Source: an uncultured Pelagibacteraceae bacterium (GTDB lineage Bacteria > Pseudomonadota > Alphaproteobacteria > Pelagibacterales > Pelagibacteraceae). From it: a stretch of 64,000 nucleotides of DNA. Of the stretch, positions 50,075 to 59,551 are shown in pieces. The stretch covers positions 62,001 through 126,000 of the forward strand of contig CABZKL010000001.1 in the NCBI GenBank assembly GCA_902526405.1, in the 5' to 3' direction. Positions within the stretch are counted from its first letter, which is position 1. Every line of letters begins with the position of its first letter. The position numbers and the translations under genes were made by a program. The notes beneath the pieces were generated by a model. That model searched no databases and was not told where the DNA came from. It saw only the letters and a list, made by a program, of their open reading frames with translations.

Positions 50075-51405
50075 TTGCTGAGCTTATAGATCCAGCTATT
50101 TTAGGTTTCATTCTTGTGGGGGTAATGCTTTTTGCTATCTTTGTTGGTTTTCCGATTTCATTTACATTAATTTTTTTAGGTTTTGTCTTTGGTTATTTAG
50201 GTTTTGGTAAGCTGGTATTTTACTTAATGACCCTCCAATTTTCGATGGTAATGACTGAACAAACACTCGCTGCCGTTCCACTCTTTGTCTTTATGGGAAT
50301 AATGATGGAGCAAGCAGGTTTGATGGAGAGATTATTTTCCTCATTCCAAATGATGTTAGCAAAAGTAAAAGGTTCTTTATACTATGCGGTTTTATTTGTT
50401 TCTGTAATTTTTGCTGCAGCAACAGGTATTGTTGGTGCATCAGTTACAATTTTGGGAATTATGGCTGCTAAGTCAATGAATAGATCAGGATATGATGTAA
50501 GATTAGCAGCAGGGACAATAACTGCTGGAGGAACTTTAGGGATATTAATACCTCCAAGTATTATGCTTGTTGTAATGGGACCAATCATGGAAATTCCAGT
50601 AATTGATTTATTCGCTGCTGCTATAATTCCAGGAATTCTTCTTGCAAGTTTATATGCAGGTTACACAACAATTAGATGTATGATTAATCCAAAATTAGGC
50701 CCCGTTCTTCCAGAGGAAATGCGAGCTGCTAGCATGAAAGAAGTATGGGTTGAATTTTTCTTGGGATTAGTTCCACCTGCAGCTCTAGTTTTTGCTGCTT
50801 TAGGAAGTATTTTATTTGGGTTTGCTACACCTACAGAAGCAGCAGGTTGTGGTGCAATGGGTGCTTTACTTCTTTCTATAGCTTACAGAAAATTAACGTT
50901 ACCAAAATTGCAAGATGCTTTAGTTAAAACTTTAGAGATTACTGCCTTAATAATGGTTCTTGTAGCTGCCTCAAACTTTTTTGGAGCAGTTTTTGCAAGA
51001 TTAGGTACTCCAACATTATTAACAGAGTTTCTATTAGGTCTAGAAATGAATAAGTACTTAATTTTGGCCATGATAATGGTGATGATTTTTTTGTTAGGAT
51101 GGCCACTAGAATGGGTACCAATCGTTATGATTATAGTTCCAATCTTATTACCTTTAGTTGAGGCTTTAGGTTTTAACCTAACTTGGTTTGCAATTTTGGT
51201 TGCAGTTAATTTACAAACCGCCTGGCTCTCTCCACCTGTAGCTCTTTCAGCTTATTTTCTCAAAGGTGTAGTTCCTGAATGGGATTTAAAAGATATTTAC
51301 TATGGCATGATGCAATTTATGGTTCTACAGGTATTTGGTTTAATTTTAATTATTATTTTCCCTAAAATTGCTCTCTGGTTACCAACTCTCTTATATGGAC
51401 AGTAG
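50071..51405 (+). CDS. TRAP transporter large permease (DctM family)
   Basis: IFVGFPISFTLIFLG, TITAGGTLGILIPPSIMLVV, TPTEAAGCGAMGA; ATGA overlap start at 50071. Confidence 0.93.
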   Translation: MIAELIDPAILGFILVGVMLFAIFVGFPISFTLIFLGFVFGYLGFGKLVFYLMTLQFSMVMTEQTLAAVPLFVFMGIMMEQAGLMERLFSSFQMMLAKVKGSLYYAVLFVSVIFAAATGIVGASVTILGIMAAKSMNRSGYDVRLAAGTITAGGTLGILIPPSIMLVVMGPIMEIPVIDLFAAAIIPGILLASLYAGYTTIRCMINPKLGPVLPEEMRAASMKEVWVEFFLGLVPPAALVFAALGSILFGFATPTEAAGCGAMGALLLSIAYRKLTLPKLQDALVKTLEITALIMVLVAASNFFGAVFARLGTPTLLTEFLLGLEMNKYLILAMIMVMIFLLGWPLEWVPIVMIIVPILLPLVEALGFNLTWFAILVAVNLQTAWLSPPVALSAYFLKGVVPEWDLKDIYYGMMQFMVLQVFGLILIIIFPKIALWLPTLLYGQ

Positions 51406-51430
51406 AATTTATTAGTTTAAAATAAATTCA

Positions 51431-52888
51431 GTGAATCAGCCAAAAGTTAAATATTCTCTTTCAAATTGGGATCTTGTTACTGTAAATCCAAATTACAAAA
51501 CTTGGAATTGGAAAGATATTTTTTGCTTTTGGGGAGTAAATATACAAAGTGTAATTGGTTTTTCTTTGATTGCATCTCTATATATAATTTATAGCCTTAA
51601 TACTTTTGTTGTTTTTTTTGGGACTATTTTGGGATCTTTTTTAGTTTATATTTTTTGTAATTTAATAGGAAAACCCTCTCAAAAATTTGGATTACCTTTT
51701 GCAGTTCTTTTAAGATCCTCTTTAGGCTTCAATGGTGCAAAATTTTTTGGTTTATTAAGAAGTTTAGTTGGGATTTTTCTTTTCGGTATTCAAACATATT
51801 TTTTATCAAAGTTAGTTGTATACCTTATTAGAATAATTATTTTTTCAATAGACAATACTTATCTAGACCAAGAAATATTCTTAACTTTTTTATTGGGATT
51901 AAATATAATCGATTGGATCTCAATTTTATTAGTAATCGTTTTTCAAACAATGCTGTTTAGTATTGGAATTCAATATAATAAAAAACTAATTAATTATTCA
52001 GCAATAATAGTTTATACAGGAATGATAATATTCTTTTTAACAGTCTTTCTTAGTGATGTTAAAACTACCGCTCAGGCATTTTCAAATATTTTAAATTTAG
52101 AGAATTTTATAAACAAAGATAATATTTTACCTTTAATTACAGTTACAGGAACAATTTTTGCTTACTTTTCAATTATCATTGTAAGTTTTGGAGATTTTTC
52201 AAGATATGTTAAAAATGAGAAAGACCTAAATAAAGGAAATTTAAGTTTATTTTTAAACTTAATAATATTTTCATTCTTTGCTGTAGCTATTGTTATTGGT
52301 TCAGATGTTTTTTTAAATCAAAAATTTCAGGATTTGGATAGAATTTTCACAAATCCAACTGATATAATTGGTAAATTTGATAATCTTCAAATTACAATAG
52401 TAGTTCTGTTCTTTATAATAATTGCCTCAGCATCAACTAATTTAGTGGCAAATTATATTCCTTCTCAATACTCACTTATTAATTTTTTGCCTAATAAATT
52501 AAATTTAAAAAGTGCAAGTTACACAATTTCCTTTTTGGGATTAATTATTGGAATTTTTTGGCTAACTGTTCTAAGTCAAATTGGTATTTTATCTTTTGTG
52601 GATACATTCAGTTGTTTTTTTGGGCCCTTATTTGGTGTTATTATTGCCGATTACTATTTAATAAAAAATCAAAATTTAAGTAATAAAGACCTGTATTCGA
52701 TTGAAAATCAAAGTGCTTATTATTATTCAAAAGGGTGGCACATTAAAGGTACTTACTCAATAATATTAGGTTTTATTTTTTCTGCCTCAACTATCTGGAA
52801 TACTAATTTAATGTTTTTACAATCATATGCATGGATTATAGGTGCATTTATTTCTTGGTTGACATATTATTTGCTAGCTAAAAAATAA
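51431..52888 (+). CDS. NCS1-family nucleobase/hydantoin-type permease; GTG start
   Basis: WNWKDIFCFWGVNIQSVIGF, GLPFAVLLRSSLGFNGA, FGPLFGVIIADYYLIK. Confidence 0.88.
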   Translation: MNQPKVKYSLSNWDLVTVNPNYKTWNWKDIFCFWGVNIQSVIGFSLIASLYIIYSLNTFVVFFGTILGSFLVYIFCNLIGKPSQKFGLPFAVLLRSSLGFNGAKFFGLLRSLVGIFLFGIQTYFLSKLVVYLIRIIIFSIDNTYLDQEIFLTFLLGLNIIDWISILLVIVFQTMLFSIGIQYNKKLINYSAIIVYTGMIIFFLTVFLSDVKTTAQAFSNILNLENFINKDNILPLITVTGTIFAYFSIIIVSFGDFSRYVKNEKDLNKGNLSLFLNLIIFSFFAVAIVIGSDVFLNQKFQDLDRIFTNPTDIIGKFDNLQITIVVLFFIIIASASTNLVANYIPSQYSLINFLPNKLNLKSASYTISFLGLIIGIFWLTVLSQIGILSFVDTFSCFFGPLFGVIIADYYLIKNQNLSNKDLYSIENQSAYYYSKGWHIKGTYSIILGFIFSASTIWNTNLMFLQSYAWIIGAFISWLTYYLLAKK

Positions 52889-52893
52889 TTCAT

Positions 52894-53640
52894 ATGCACA
52901 AATTTGATTTTGAAAATCAAACAGCCATTATAACTGGGGGCGCTCAAGGTTTTGGATTAGATATTGCTAAAAGATTTTTAGAATCTGGATGTAGTGTCTT
53001 TATTTGGGATATAGATGAAAATCTTTTAAAAAAAACAATAAATGAAATCAATAATCCAAATTTGCATTATCATGTAGTTGATGTTTCAAATTATGCTGAA
53101 GTCGAAAAATTTGTTGCTGAAATAACCAGTAAAAATAAAATAGATATTTTAATTAACAATGCAGGAATTACGGGTCCAACGGACCCTCTTTGGAAGTATG
53201 ATGTAAAAATGTGGAATAAAATAGTTCAAATTAATTTAATGGGCACATTTAATTGCTGCAGGGCAATAGTACCAAATATGATTAAGAATAATTATGGCAG
53301 AATAGTTAATGTTGCATCAGTCGCAGGTAAAGACGGCAATGCAAATGCTAGTGCCTATAGTTCTGGAAAAGCGGGTGCAATTGGTCTCACTAAAGCATTG
53401 GGTAAGGAATTAGCAGACAAGGATATTGCTGTAAATGCTGTAACACCAGCAGGAGCTAAAACTAGAATTTTAAATCAAATGAGCAAAGAACATGTTCAAA
53501 GAATGCTTTCCAAAGTTCCAAGAGGAAGATTTCTTGAGATACATGAGTTTACTTCACTAATTTGTTGGCTTTCGTCACAAGAGAATACTTTTTCAACTGC
53601 TGCTGTCTTTGACATAAGTGGAGGAAGATCTACATATTAA
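52894..53640 (+). CDS. SDR-family oxidoreductase
   Basis: ITGGAQGFGLDIAKRFLESG, NNAGITGP, YSSGKAG. Confidence 0.93.
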   Translation: MHKFDFENQTAIITGGAQGFGLDIAKRFLESGCSVFIWDIDENLLKKTINEINNPNLHYHVVDVSNYAEVEKFVAEITSKNKIDILINNAGITGPTDPLWKYDVKMWNKIVQINLMGTFNCCRAIVPNMIKNNYGRIVNVASVAGKDGNANASAYSSGKAGAIGLTKALGKELADKDIAVNAVTPAGAKTRILNQMSKEHVQRMLSKVPRGRFLEIHEFTSLICWLSSQENTFSTAAVFDISGGRSTY

Positions 53641-53702
53641 ATTAATAATTTATAAATCTTACAGATTGTTGAATTAAAAAATAATTTATCTATAAGAAAG
53701 AT

Positions 53703-54353
53703 ATGTTAAAAATTTTCAATATTATTATTACGTCCATATTTTTATTTAGTTTTGCAGCTGCTGAGAATATAAGAATTTTTGAGTTTACTGAAAAAGAGCT
53801 TTCAGAACTAGAGGTACGCAAAGTAAGAGGTGCGGATAATAGAACTAATTACTCTGTTGGCTCAAACGAGAATGGTAATTTTTTATTAGCTGTTGCAGCT
53901 AATGCTGCCTCAGGTCTTGGTAAAGAGATCAAAATTAACCTCAATAAAACACCCTATATTAATATTACATGGAAAATAGAGAAAGATTTAAAAGGAATTA
54001 AAGAAAATACCAAAAAAGGGCATGATTATGCAGCTCGTGTATTTGCAATTAAAAAAACTGGGGCCACACCTTTATCAAATAGAGCAATTAATTATGTTTT
54101 TTCTAGCAATAGTGAAGTAGGTGAAAATTGGCCCAGTCCTTATACTAAAAAATCAATAGATAATGTATTAGCTTCTACAAGAAACAATTTTAATGAATGG
54201 GTAACAGTAAAAGCAAATGTTAAAGAAGATTTTAAAAGATTTCATGATCTAGATGTTGATGAACTTGATGGGCTAGCAATAATGGCTGACACAGATAATT
54301 CAAAAAAAAAATCAATTTCTTATTTTCAAAATATTTATTTTTCAGAAAATTAA
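53703..54353 (+). CDS. DUF3047-like secreted protein
   Basis: Signal peptide; INITWKIEKDL... DYAARVFAI ... NYVFSS ... VKEDFKRF...DELDGLAIMADTDNSKKKSISYFQNIYF. Confidence 0.75.
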   Translation: MLKIFNIIITSIFLFSFAAAENIRIFEFTEKELSELEVRKVRGADNRTNYSVGSNENGNFLLAVAANAASGLGKEIKINLNKTPYINITWKIEKDLKGIKENTKKGHDYAARVFAIKKTGATPLSNRAINYVFSSNSEVGENWPSPYTKKSIDNVLASTRNNFNEWVTVKANVKEDFKRFHDLDVDELDGLAIMADTDNSKKKSISYFQNIYFSEN

Positions 54354-54502
54354 AACTTCAAATATTTATTTAAAATTAAACTTAGAAAAGATAACAAAAT
54401 AGCTGCTACAACATCGGCTAATGGAATCGCATTTGGGAAGCCAAAGTTCCAAATAATTACTCCAATTAACCATATTATATAAATTTTTATTGATGAACTC
54501 AC
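54350..54502 (-). CDS. Small membrane protein (50 aa), GTG start
   Basis: (M)SSSIKIYIIWLIGVIIWNFGFPNAIPLADVVAAILLSFLSLILNKYLKF*; stop shares TTAA with the DUF3047 gene. Confidence 0.5.
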   Translation of the reverse strand: MSSSIKIYIIWLIGVIIWNFGFPNAIPLADVVAAILLSFLSLILNKYLKF

Positions 54503-54548
54503 AACTTAGTTTCTATTTAATTATAAAAATTTTTGATAATATATTAAC

Positions 54549-54962
54549 ATGCCTAAAAATTTTAATCATACAATTAAGGTTTATTATGAAGATACAGACG
54601 CGGGAGGTGTAGTATATTATGCAAATTATCTTAAATATCTTGAAAGGGCTAGGACAGAGGCCTTAATCAAAATTGGTCTAAGCAATCTTAAGATCAGAGA
54701 CAATTTTAAAGCACTAATAATAGTCAAATCATGCAACATTGATTATAAAAAATCAGCTTATTTGGAAGACCAGCTTAATATAAAATCTTATATACTTTCT
54801 CTTACAAAGACATCATTTGTTATGAACCAAACTATTATTAAAAATAAGATAGTAATAGTTGAGGCCAAAATACACTTAGTTTTTGTAAATGAAAAAGCTA
54901 AACCTATAAAAATTCCAAAATTGGTTGTAGACAAATTTAAACCTTATATTTCTAACTTTTAA
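54549..54962 (+). CDS. YbgC-like acyl-CoA thioesterase (hotdog fold)
   Basis: VYYEDTDAGGVVYYANYLKYLERARTEAL. Confidence 0.93.
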   Translation: MPKNFNHTIKVYYEDTDAGGVVYYANYLKYLERARTEALIKIGLSNLKIRDNFKALIIVKSCNIDYKKSAYLEDQLNIKSYILSLTKTSFVMNQTIIKNKIVIVEAKIHLVFVNEKAKPIKIPKLVVDKFKPYISNF

Positions 54963-55638
54963 TAGCGGAAATTTTTTTTGCTTTTTTAAATAGCTTAATC
55001 ATCATTTTTTCTGAAATTACTTTAGTGTTTACATTTCTTGGACTTGGATGATAACTCGAAATTAAATTTATGTTATTTGGTAATTGATAGATTTTACCAT
55101 GAGCAAATTTTAATTTTTTTGAAAAATTATAATTTTTTTTGTAAAATTTAACACAATTATCAAAAGCTACCTTACCAAGTGCTACTATTGTTTTTAAACT
55201 TCTTAAATTTGATAGCTCAGAGCTAAAGTATTTTGAACAATTATTTAATTCTTCTTTATTTGGCTTATCTCCAGGTGGAACACACTTAAGAATATTAGTG
55301 ATATAGGTAGATTTTAATTTTAGACCATCTTTTAAATTTAGAGAATGTGGTTGATTAGATATATTTGTTTTATGTAAACATTTAAATAAAAAATCACTAG
55401 ATTTATCACCTGTAAACGGTCTACCTGTTCTTGTCCCTCCATGTGCTGCAGGTGCCAAGCCTAAAATAAGAAGTTTTGAACTTGATTTGCCAAACCCTGT
55501 AACGGGTTTACCCCAATAAGTATCATTAATATTTTGTTTTCTTTTTTCAGTAGAAATTTTTTTAATAAAATTGATTAATCTTGGACATTCATTGCAATTT
55601 ATAATTGTTTTATTTAACTTTTTAAATTTAATATTCAT
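54952..55638 (-). CDS. Family 5-type uracil-DNA glycosylase (UDGb)
   Basis: LLILGLAPAAHGGTRTGRPFTGDKSSDFL; SSYHPSPRN; N-terminal Cys motif (CNECPRL). Confidence 0.9.
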   Translation of the reverse strand: MNIKFKKLNKTIINCNECPRLINFIKKISTEKRKQNINDTYWGKPVTGFGKSSSKLLILGLAPAAHGGTRTGRPFTGDKSSDFLFKCLHKTNISNQPHSLNLKDGLKLKSTYITNILKCVPPGDKPNKEELNNCSKYFSSELSNLRSLKTIVALGKVAFDNCVKFYKKNYNFSKKLKFAHGKIYQLPNNINLISSYHPSPRNVNTKVISEKMMIKLFKKAKKISAIKS

Positions 55639-55640
55639 TA

Positions 55641-56198
55641 ATGAAATTTTTAAAATTTATTTTAATATTATTTATATCTTTAACCACACTTGTTAAAGCA
55701 GATTCAAAAAAAAATATAATTGAAAATTTAAAAGAGGGTGGAAAATTAATCTTTATAAGGCATGCCTATGCACCAGGTGGGGGAGATCCTGAAAATTTTG
55801 ATATTTATGATTGCTCAACTCAAAGAAATCTCAGCGAAAGTGGTAGAATACAGTCGAGAAAAATTGGTAATTTTTTTAAAGAAAATAAGATTAAAATAGA
55901 AAATGTGTATTCTAGTGAATGGTGTAGGTGCAAAGAAACTGCCTCTTTAGCTTTTGAAAATTTTAATACAAAAAGTTTTTTGAACTCTTTTTTTAGTTCA
56001 AAATTTGCACAAAATAAAAATTCACAAATGAAAGATTTCCAAAAATTTTTATTAGATTGGGACGAAAAAACTAATTTAATTTTTGTAACTCATTATGTCG
56101 TAATTTCTGAGATCTTAGATTACCCATCTTCCTCAGGAGAAATAGTAATTTCAAATAAAAATTTTAAAATCATTGATACTTTAGAAATAGAGTATTAA
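55641..56198 (+). CDS. Histidine phosphatase-family protein, secreted
   Basis: Signal peptide, IFIRHAYAPGGGDP RHG-like motif, FVTHYVVISEI. Confidence 0.85.
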   Translation: MKFLKFILILFISLTTLVKADSKKNIIENLKEGGKLIFIRHAYAPGGGDPENFDIYDCSTQRNLSESGRIQSRKIGNFFKENKIKIENVYSSEWCRCKETASLAFENFNTKSFLNSFFSSKFAQNKNSQMKDFQKFLLDWDEKTNLIFVTHYVVISEILDYPSSSGEIVISNKNFKIIDTLEIEY

Positions 56199-56207
56199 AT
56201 TAAATTT

Positions 56208-56345
56208 ATGTCCTCTAAAAGAGCAATGCGACAAGCGCAAAAGCAAGCATTTGCTAAACATCGGTCTAATATCACTAATAATAGATTTAACTTAAAGAAA
56301 AAAAATATAATAAATAAAAAAAATAAAGATAAATTAAAAGATTAA
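56208..56345 (+). CDS. Small basic protein (45 aa)
   Basis: MSSKRAMRQAQKQAFAKHRSNITNNRFNLKKKNIINKKNKDKLKD*; stop shares TTAA with the opposing gene. Confidence 0.45.
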   Translation: MSSKRAMRQAQKQAFAKHRSNITNNRFNLKKKNIINKKNKDKLKD

Positions 56346-56785
56346 CTTTGTTGATCAAATTTCTCAATTTTTTCACAAGTTGATATTTTTGTAATACCCT
56401 CAATATCATTTAAAACTGACTTCATAAATATTTCTGGTTTTTCTTTATAAAATAATATTTGCGTGTAGAACTGAGGATAGCCATGCTTTAGGGTAAAAAT
56501 TTTGCCATTTTCTTCGTAAATATTTCTTACATAAGTGTTTGATTTTTTAACACTAAGGTCAGTTATTCTATATTTCTGATAGGTTTTTTCATTGTAAACA
56601 TAATTTCTAGTCATAAGCAATTCGTTAAGATTTAAGATGTATTCATTTTTTAAAAATACATCTTCTTTATGATCACACTTACTCAATACAATTATTTCTG
56701 AATAACAATTAGTGAAACTAAACATTAAAGTAGAAAGTACTAAAAAAAATGTTTTTAAATTACGCTTTTTCATTTTTATCAGCAA
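56342..56785 (-). CDS. Hypothetical secreted protein
   Basis: Signal peptide followed by small domain; no family recognised. Confidence 0.6.
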   Translation of the reverse strand: MLIKMKKRNLKTFFLVLSTLMFSFTNCYSEIIVLSKCDHKEDVFLKNEYILNLNELLMTRNYVYNEKTYQKYRITDLSVKKSNTYVRNIYEENGKIFTLKHGYPQFYTQILFYKEKPEIFMKSVLNDIEGITKISTCEKIEKFDQQS

Positions 56786-56933
56786 AAAATAATGCGATTA
56801 AAAATATGATTGTCCAAATAAAAACACCAATAGTTTTAATGAAAGAAGTTTCTGCAGCCCAGACTTCAAGAAAAAGAGCACCAATTATTATTCCTATAGC
56901 ATAAATAATGCTAATTAATTTTACTTTACTCAT
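56760..56933 (-). CDS. Small membrane protein (57 aa)
   Basis: MSKVKLISIIYAIGIIIGALFLEVWAAETSFIKTIGVFIWTIIFLIALFFADKNEKA*; below track cutoff. Confidence 0.6.
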   Translation of the reverse strand: MSKVKLISIIYAIGIIIGALFLEVWAAETSFIKTIGVFIWTIIFLIALFFADKNEKA

Positions 56934-56941
56934 ACAGATCT

Positions 56942-57193
56942 TTATTCTTTAATTTGATTTTTTTTGAATAAAGACATTCCATTATTTATCTTGTATTCAT
57001 AAGACTCATTGAAGCTGTCAAGCTGCCAGCCAGATAATCTTTTTTTTATTGACACTAGATTGTTTTTTTTCCAATCATCAGATGTATCATCTTTCTTCCA
57101 TATTTGCTTTTCTTCATTGCTTCTTCCACATCCATAACAATACCCTGTAGAAGGATCTGTTTTGCAAATGCTTATGCAGGGTGAAATAATCAT
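56942..57193 (-). CDS. DUF1289-family protein
   Basis: SPCISICKTDPSTGYCYGCGRSNEEKQIW. Confidence 0.9.
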   Translation of the reverse strand: MIISPCISICKTDPSTGYCYGCGRSNEEKQIWKKDDTSDDWKKNNLVSIKKRLSGWQLDSFNESYEYKINNGMSLFKKNQIKE

Positions 57194-57250
57194 TTTTTAA
57201 AAGTAATATAAAATTAGTCAGATAAATAGATAATTTTTGAGGATTTGTCA

Positions 57251-57279
57251 TTGGACAAATAGTTTCAATAATATATAAA
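57251..57279 (+). promoter_or_regulatory. Candidate sigma70 promoter for tRNA-Leu
   Basis: TTGGAC-N17-TATAAA, 14 bp before the tRNA 5' end; the -35 box lies in an inverted repeat ATTTGTC-attg-GACAAAT (57243-57260). Confidence 0.5.
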
Positions 57280-57293
57280 ACCTCATAATTTGT

Positions 57294-57378
57294 GGGGCGA
57301 TGGCGGAATTGGTAGACGCGTTGGTCTTAGGAACCAATATGGCAACATGTGAAGGTTCGAGTCCTTTTCGCCCTACCA
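57294..57378 (+). tRNA. tRNA-Leu (anticodon UAG)
   Basis: GGGGCGA/TCGCCCT acceptor, TTGGTCTTAGGAACCAA anticodon arm, GGTTCGAGTCC T-arm, encoded CCA. Confidence 0.97.
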
Positions 57379-57388
57379 TTAAGATATT

Positions 57389-58819
57389 ATGAAAGTCACA
57401 GTAGAAAATAAAAAAGGTTTAAATAAGGATCTCAAAATTTTAATCGATAAAGAGACTATGAACTCTTATATGGACGAGAAGTATGAAGAGATTAAAGGAA
57501 CTGTAAATCTTAAAGGTTTTCGACCAGGAAAAGTTCCAAAAGAAGTTTTAAAAAGACAATTTGGTAAGGCTGTATTTGGAGAAGTTTTAGATAAAGTTTT
57601 AAAAGATACTTCAACAAAAGCTTTGAAGGAAAATAAAATAAAACCAGCTGGTCAACCTAAATTAGATCTAAAAACCTATGGAGAAGATAAGGAGCTAGAA
57701 TATGTATTATCAGTTACAGAATTACCGAAAGTTAATATTAAATCATTGGAAAATATAAAATTTGATCAATACATTGTTAAGATAGATGATAGCGAAACTG
57801 ATAAAAGAATTAAAGAAATTGCAAAAAACCAACCAAATTTTAAAGACACAAAACCTGAAACAAAAGCTAAAGAGGGTGATCTGGTCGCTTTAGATTACAA
57901 AGCAACAGTAGATGGCAAAGAATTTAAGGGTAATGAGGGAAAAAATACTCAGTTAACTCTAGGAAAAGATTTATTTCTAAGAGGTTTCGATAAGCAGTTA
58001 ATTGGAGTAAAGAAAGATGATGAAAAAATAGTTGAAGCTATATTACCTGAAAATTTTCCTGAAAAAGATTTGGTAAATAAAAAAGCTAAATTTAATTGTA
58101 AAATTTTAAATATAAAACAATCAGAAGAAGTTAAAATTGACGACAATTTTGCAAAAAATTTAGGAGCTAAAGATTTAAAAGATCTTAAAATTTTAATTTC
58201 TAAACAAATTAATGATGAATATAAAAACTCTCTTGATCAAATATCAAAAAATCAGATTTTAAAAGAAATTGAAAAGATCAAAGTTGATGAAGTTCCTGAA
58301 AATTTAATAGACGAAGAAGTAAAAATTCTCTCACAAGGAATGCCAGAAGATGAGGCAAAAAAAAATAAGAAAACTTTTGAAGAAAAAGCTAAAACCCGAA
58401 TTAAGACTGGATTAATCCTAAATGAATTTGGAGAAAAAAATCAAATAAAAGTAAGTGAGGTAGAAATTCAGAATGAGGTCCAAAAACAACTAAGGATGAT
58501 GCCAGGACAAGAAAAAATGGTAATGGATTTTTATCAAAAAAATCCGTCTGCTGTTGCTAGCTTAAGAGGAACAGTATACGAGGAAAAAATTTTAAATTTA
58601 ATTAAAGAAAAAGGTAAAGTAAATAAAAAGCAAATATCAAAATCTGAAGCTGAGAAAATTTTAAAAGAGGCACATGAGCATAGTCATGATCACGATCATG
58701 AAAAAAAAGATAGTAAGAAAAAGTCTGAGGTAAAAACTGCTAAAGAAAAAAAACCTTCAACAAAAACAGCAAAATCAAAGCCAGCTACTAAAAAATTAAA
58801 AAAAGTTAGCAAAAAGTAA
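57389..58819 (+). CDS. tig: Trigger factor with His- and Lys-rich C-terminal extension
   Basis: [18 protein letters not shown]; PPIase domain; [17 protein letters not shown] tail; upstream of clpP-clpX-lon. Confidence 0.96.
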   Translation: MKVTVENKKGLNKDLKILIDKETMNSYMDEKYEEIKGTVNLKGFRPGKVPKEVLKRQFGKAVFGEVLDKVLKDTSTKALKENKIKPAGQPKLDLKTYGEDKELEYVLSVTELPKVNIKSLENIKFDQYIVKIDDSETDKRIKEIAKNQPNFKDTKPETKAKEGDLVALDYKATVDGKEFKGNEGKNTQLTLGKDLFLRGFDKQLIGVKKDDEKIVEAILPENFPEKDLVNKKAKFNCKILNIKQSEEVKIDDNFAKNLGAKDLKDLKILISKQINDEYKNSLDQISKNQILKEIEKIKVDEVPENLIDEEVKILSQGMPEDEAKKNKKTFEEKAKTRIKTGLILNEFGEKNQIKVSEVEIQNEVQKQLRMMPGQEKMVMDFYQKNPSAVASLRGTVYEEKILNLIKEKGKVNKKQISKSEAEKILKEAHEHSHDHDHEKKDSKKKSEVKTAKEKKPSTKTAKSKPATKKLKKVSKK

Positions 58820-58851
58820 TCTCAAGTTGTATAAGTGAGATCGAATCAATT

Positions 58852-59463
58852 ATGACAATAAAATTATCTGAACACATGAGTAACCTAGTTCCTATGGTTG
58901 TTGAACAATCAAGTAAGGGTGAAAGGGCATACGATATTTATTCAAGACTTTTAAAAGAAAGAATAATTTTTTTAACAGGTCAGATTAACGATAATGTTGC
59001 CTCTCTAGTTACCGCTCAATTATTATTTTTAGAGGCAGAAGATCCTAAAAAAGAAATTTATTTATATATCAATAGTCCTGGTGGACTAGTAACAGCTGGG
59101 CTTGGTATTTATGATACCATGCAATATGTAAAACCTGACATATCAACATTATGTATAGGACAAGCTGCATCTATGGGATCATTTTTATTAGCAGCTGGAA
59201 CCACAGGAAAAAGATTTTCATTACCTAACTCAAGAATAATGGTTCACCAACCCTCAGCTGGTTTCCAAGGTCAAGCTACTGATATCGAGATACATGCGAA
59301 CGAAGTGTTGTCATTAAAAAAAAGATTAAATGAAATTTACTCAAAACATACAGGCAAGAGCGTAAATGAAGTGAAATCTGCTCTTGAAAGAGACAATTTT
59401 ATGACAGCAGATGTAGCAAAGTCATTTGGTCTTATTGATGAAGTTGTAGAAAAAAGATCCTAA
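58852..59463 (+). CDS. clpP: ATP-dependent Clp protease proteolytic subunit
   Basis: [11 protein letters not shown] (active Ser), [22 protein letters not shown]. Confidence 0.98.
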   Translation: MTIKLSEHMSNLVPMVVEQSSKGERAYDIYSRLLKERIIFLTGQINDNVASLVTAQLLFLEAEDPKKEIYLYINSPGGLVTAGLGIYDTMQYVKPDISTLCIGQAASMGSFLLAAGTTGKRFSLPNSRIMVHQPSAGFQGQATDIEIHANEVLSLKKRLNEIYSKHTGKSVNEVKSALERDNFMTADVAKSFGLIDEVVEKRS

Positions 59464-59551
59464 TACGCTATATATAGAACTTAAATAATCCAAACTTGAT
59501 TATTGGGAGACATCTATAATAAAGTATTCTAATTGATTCGTTTAAAAAATT

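Noticed and set aside
58660-58819. Tandem DNA repeat at the tig 3' end
   Set aside because: The sequence is Lys-codon-rich and low complexity, but there is no fixed-period repeat unit.
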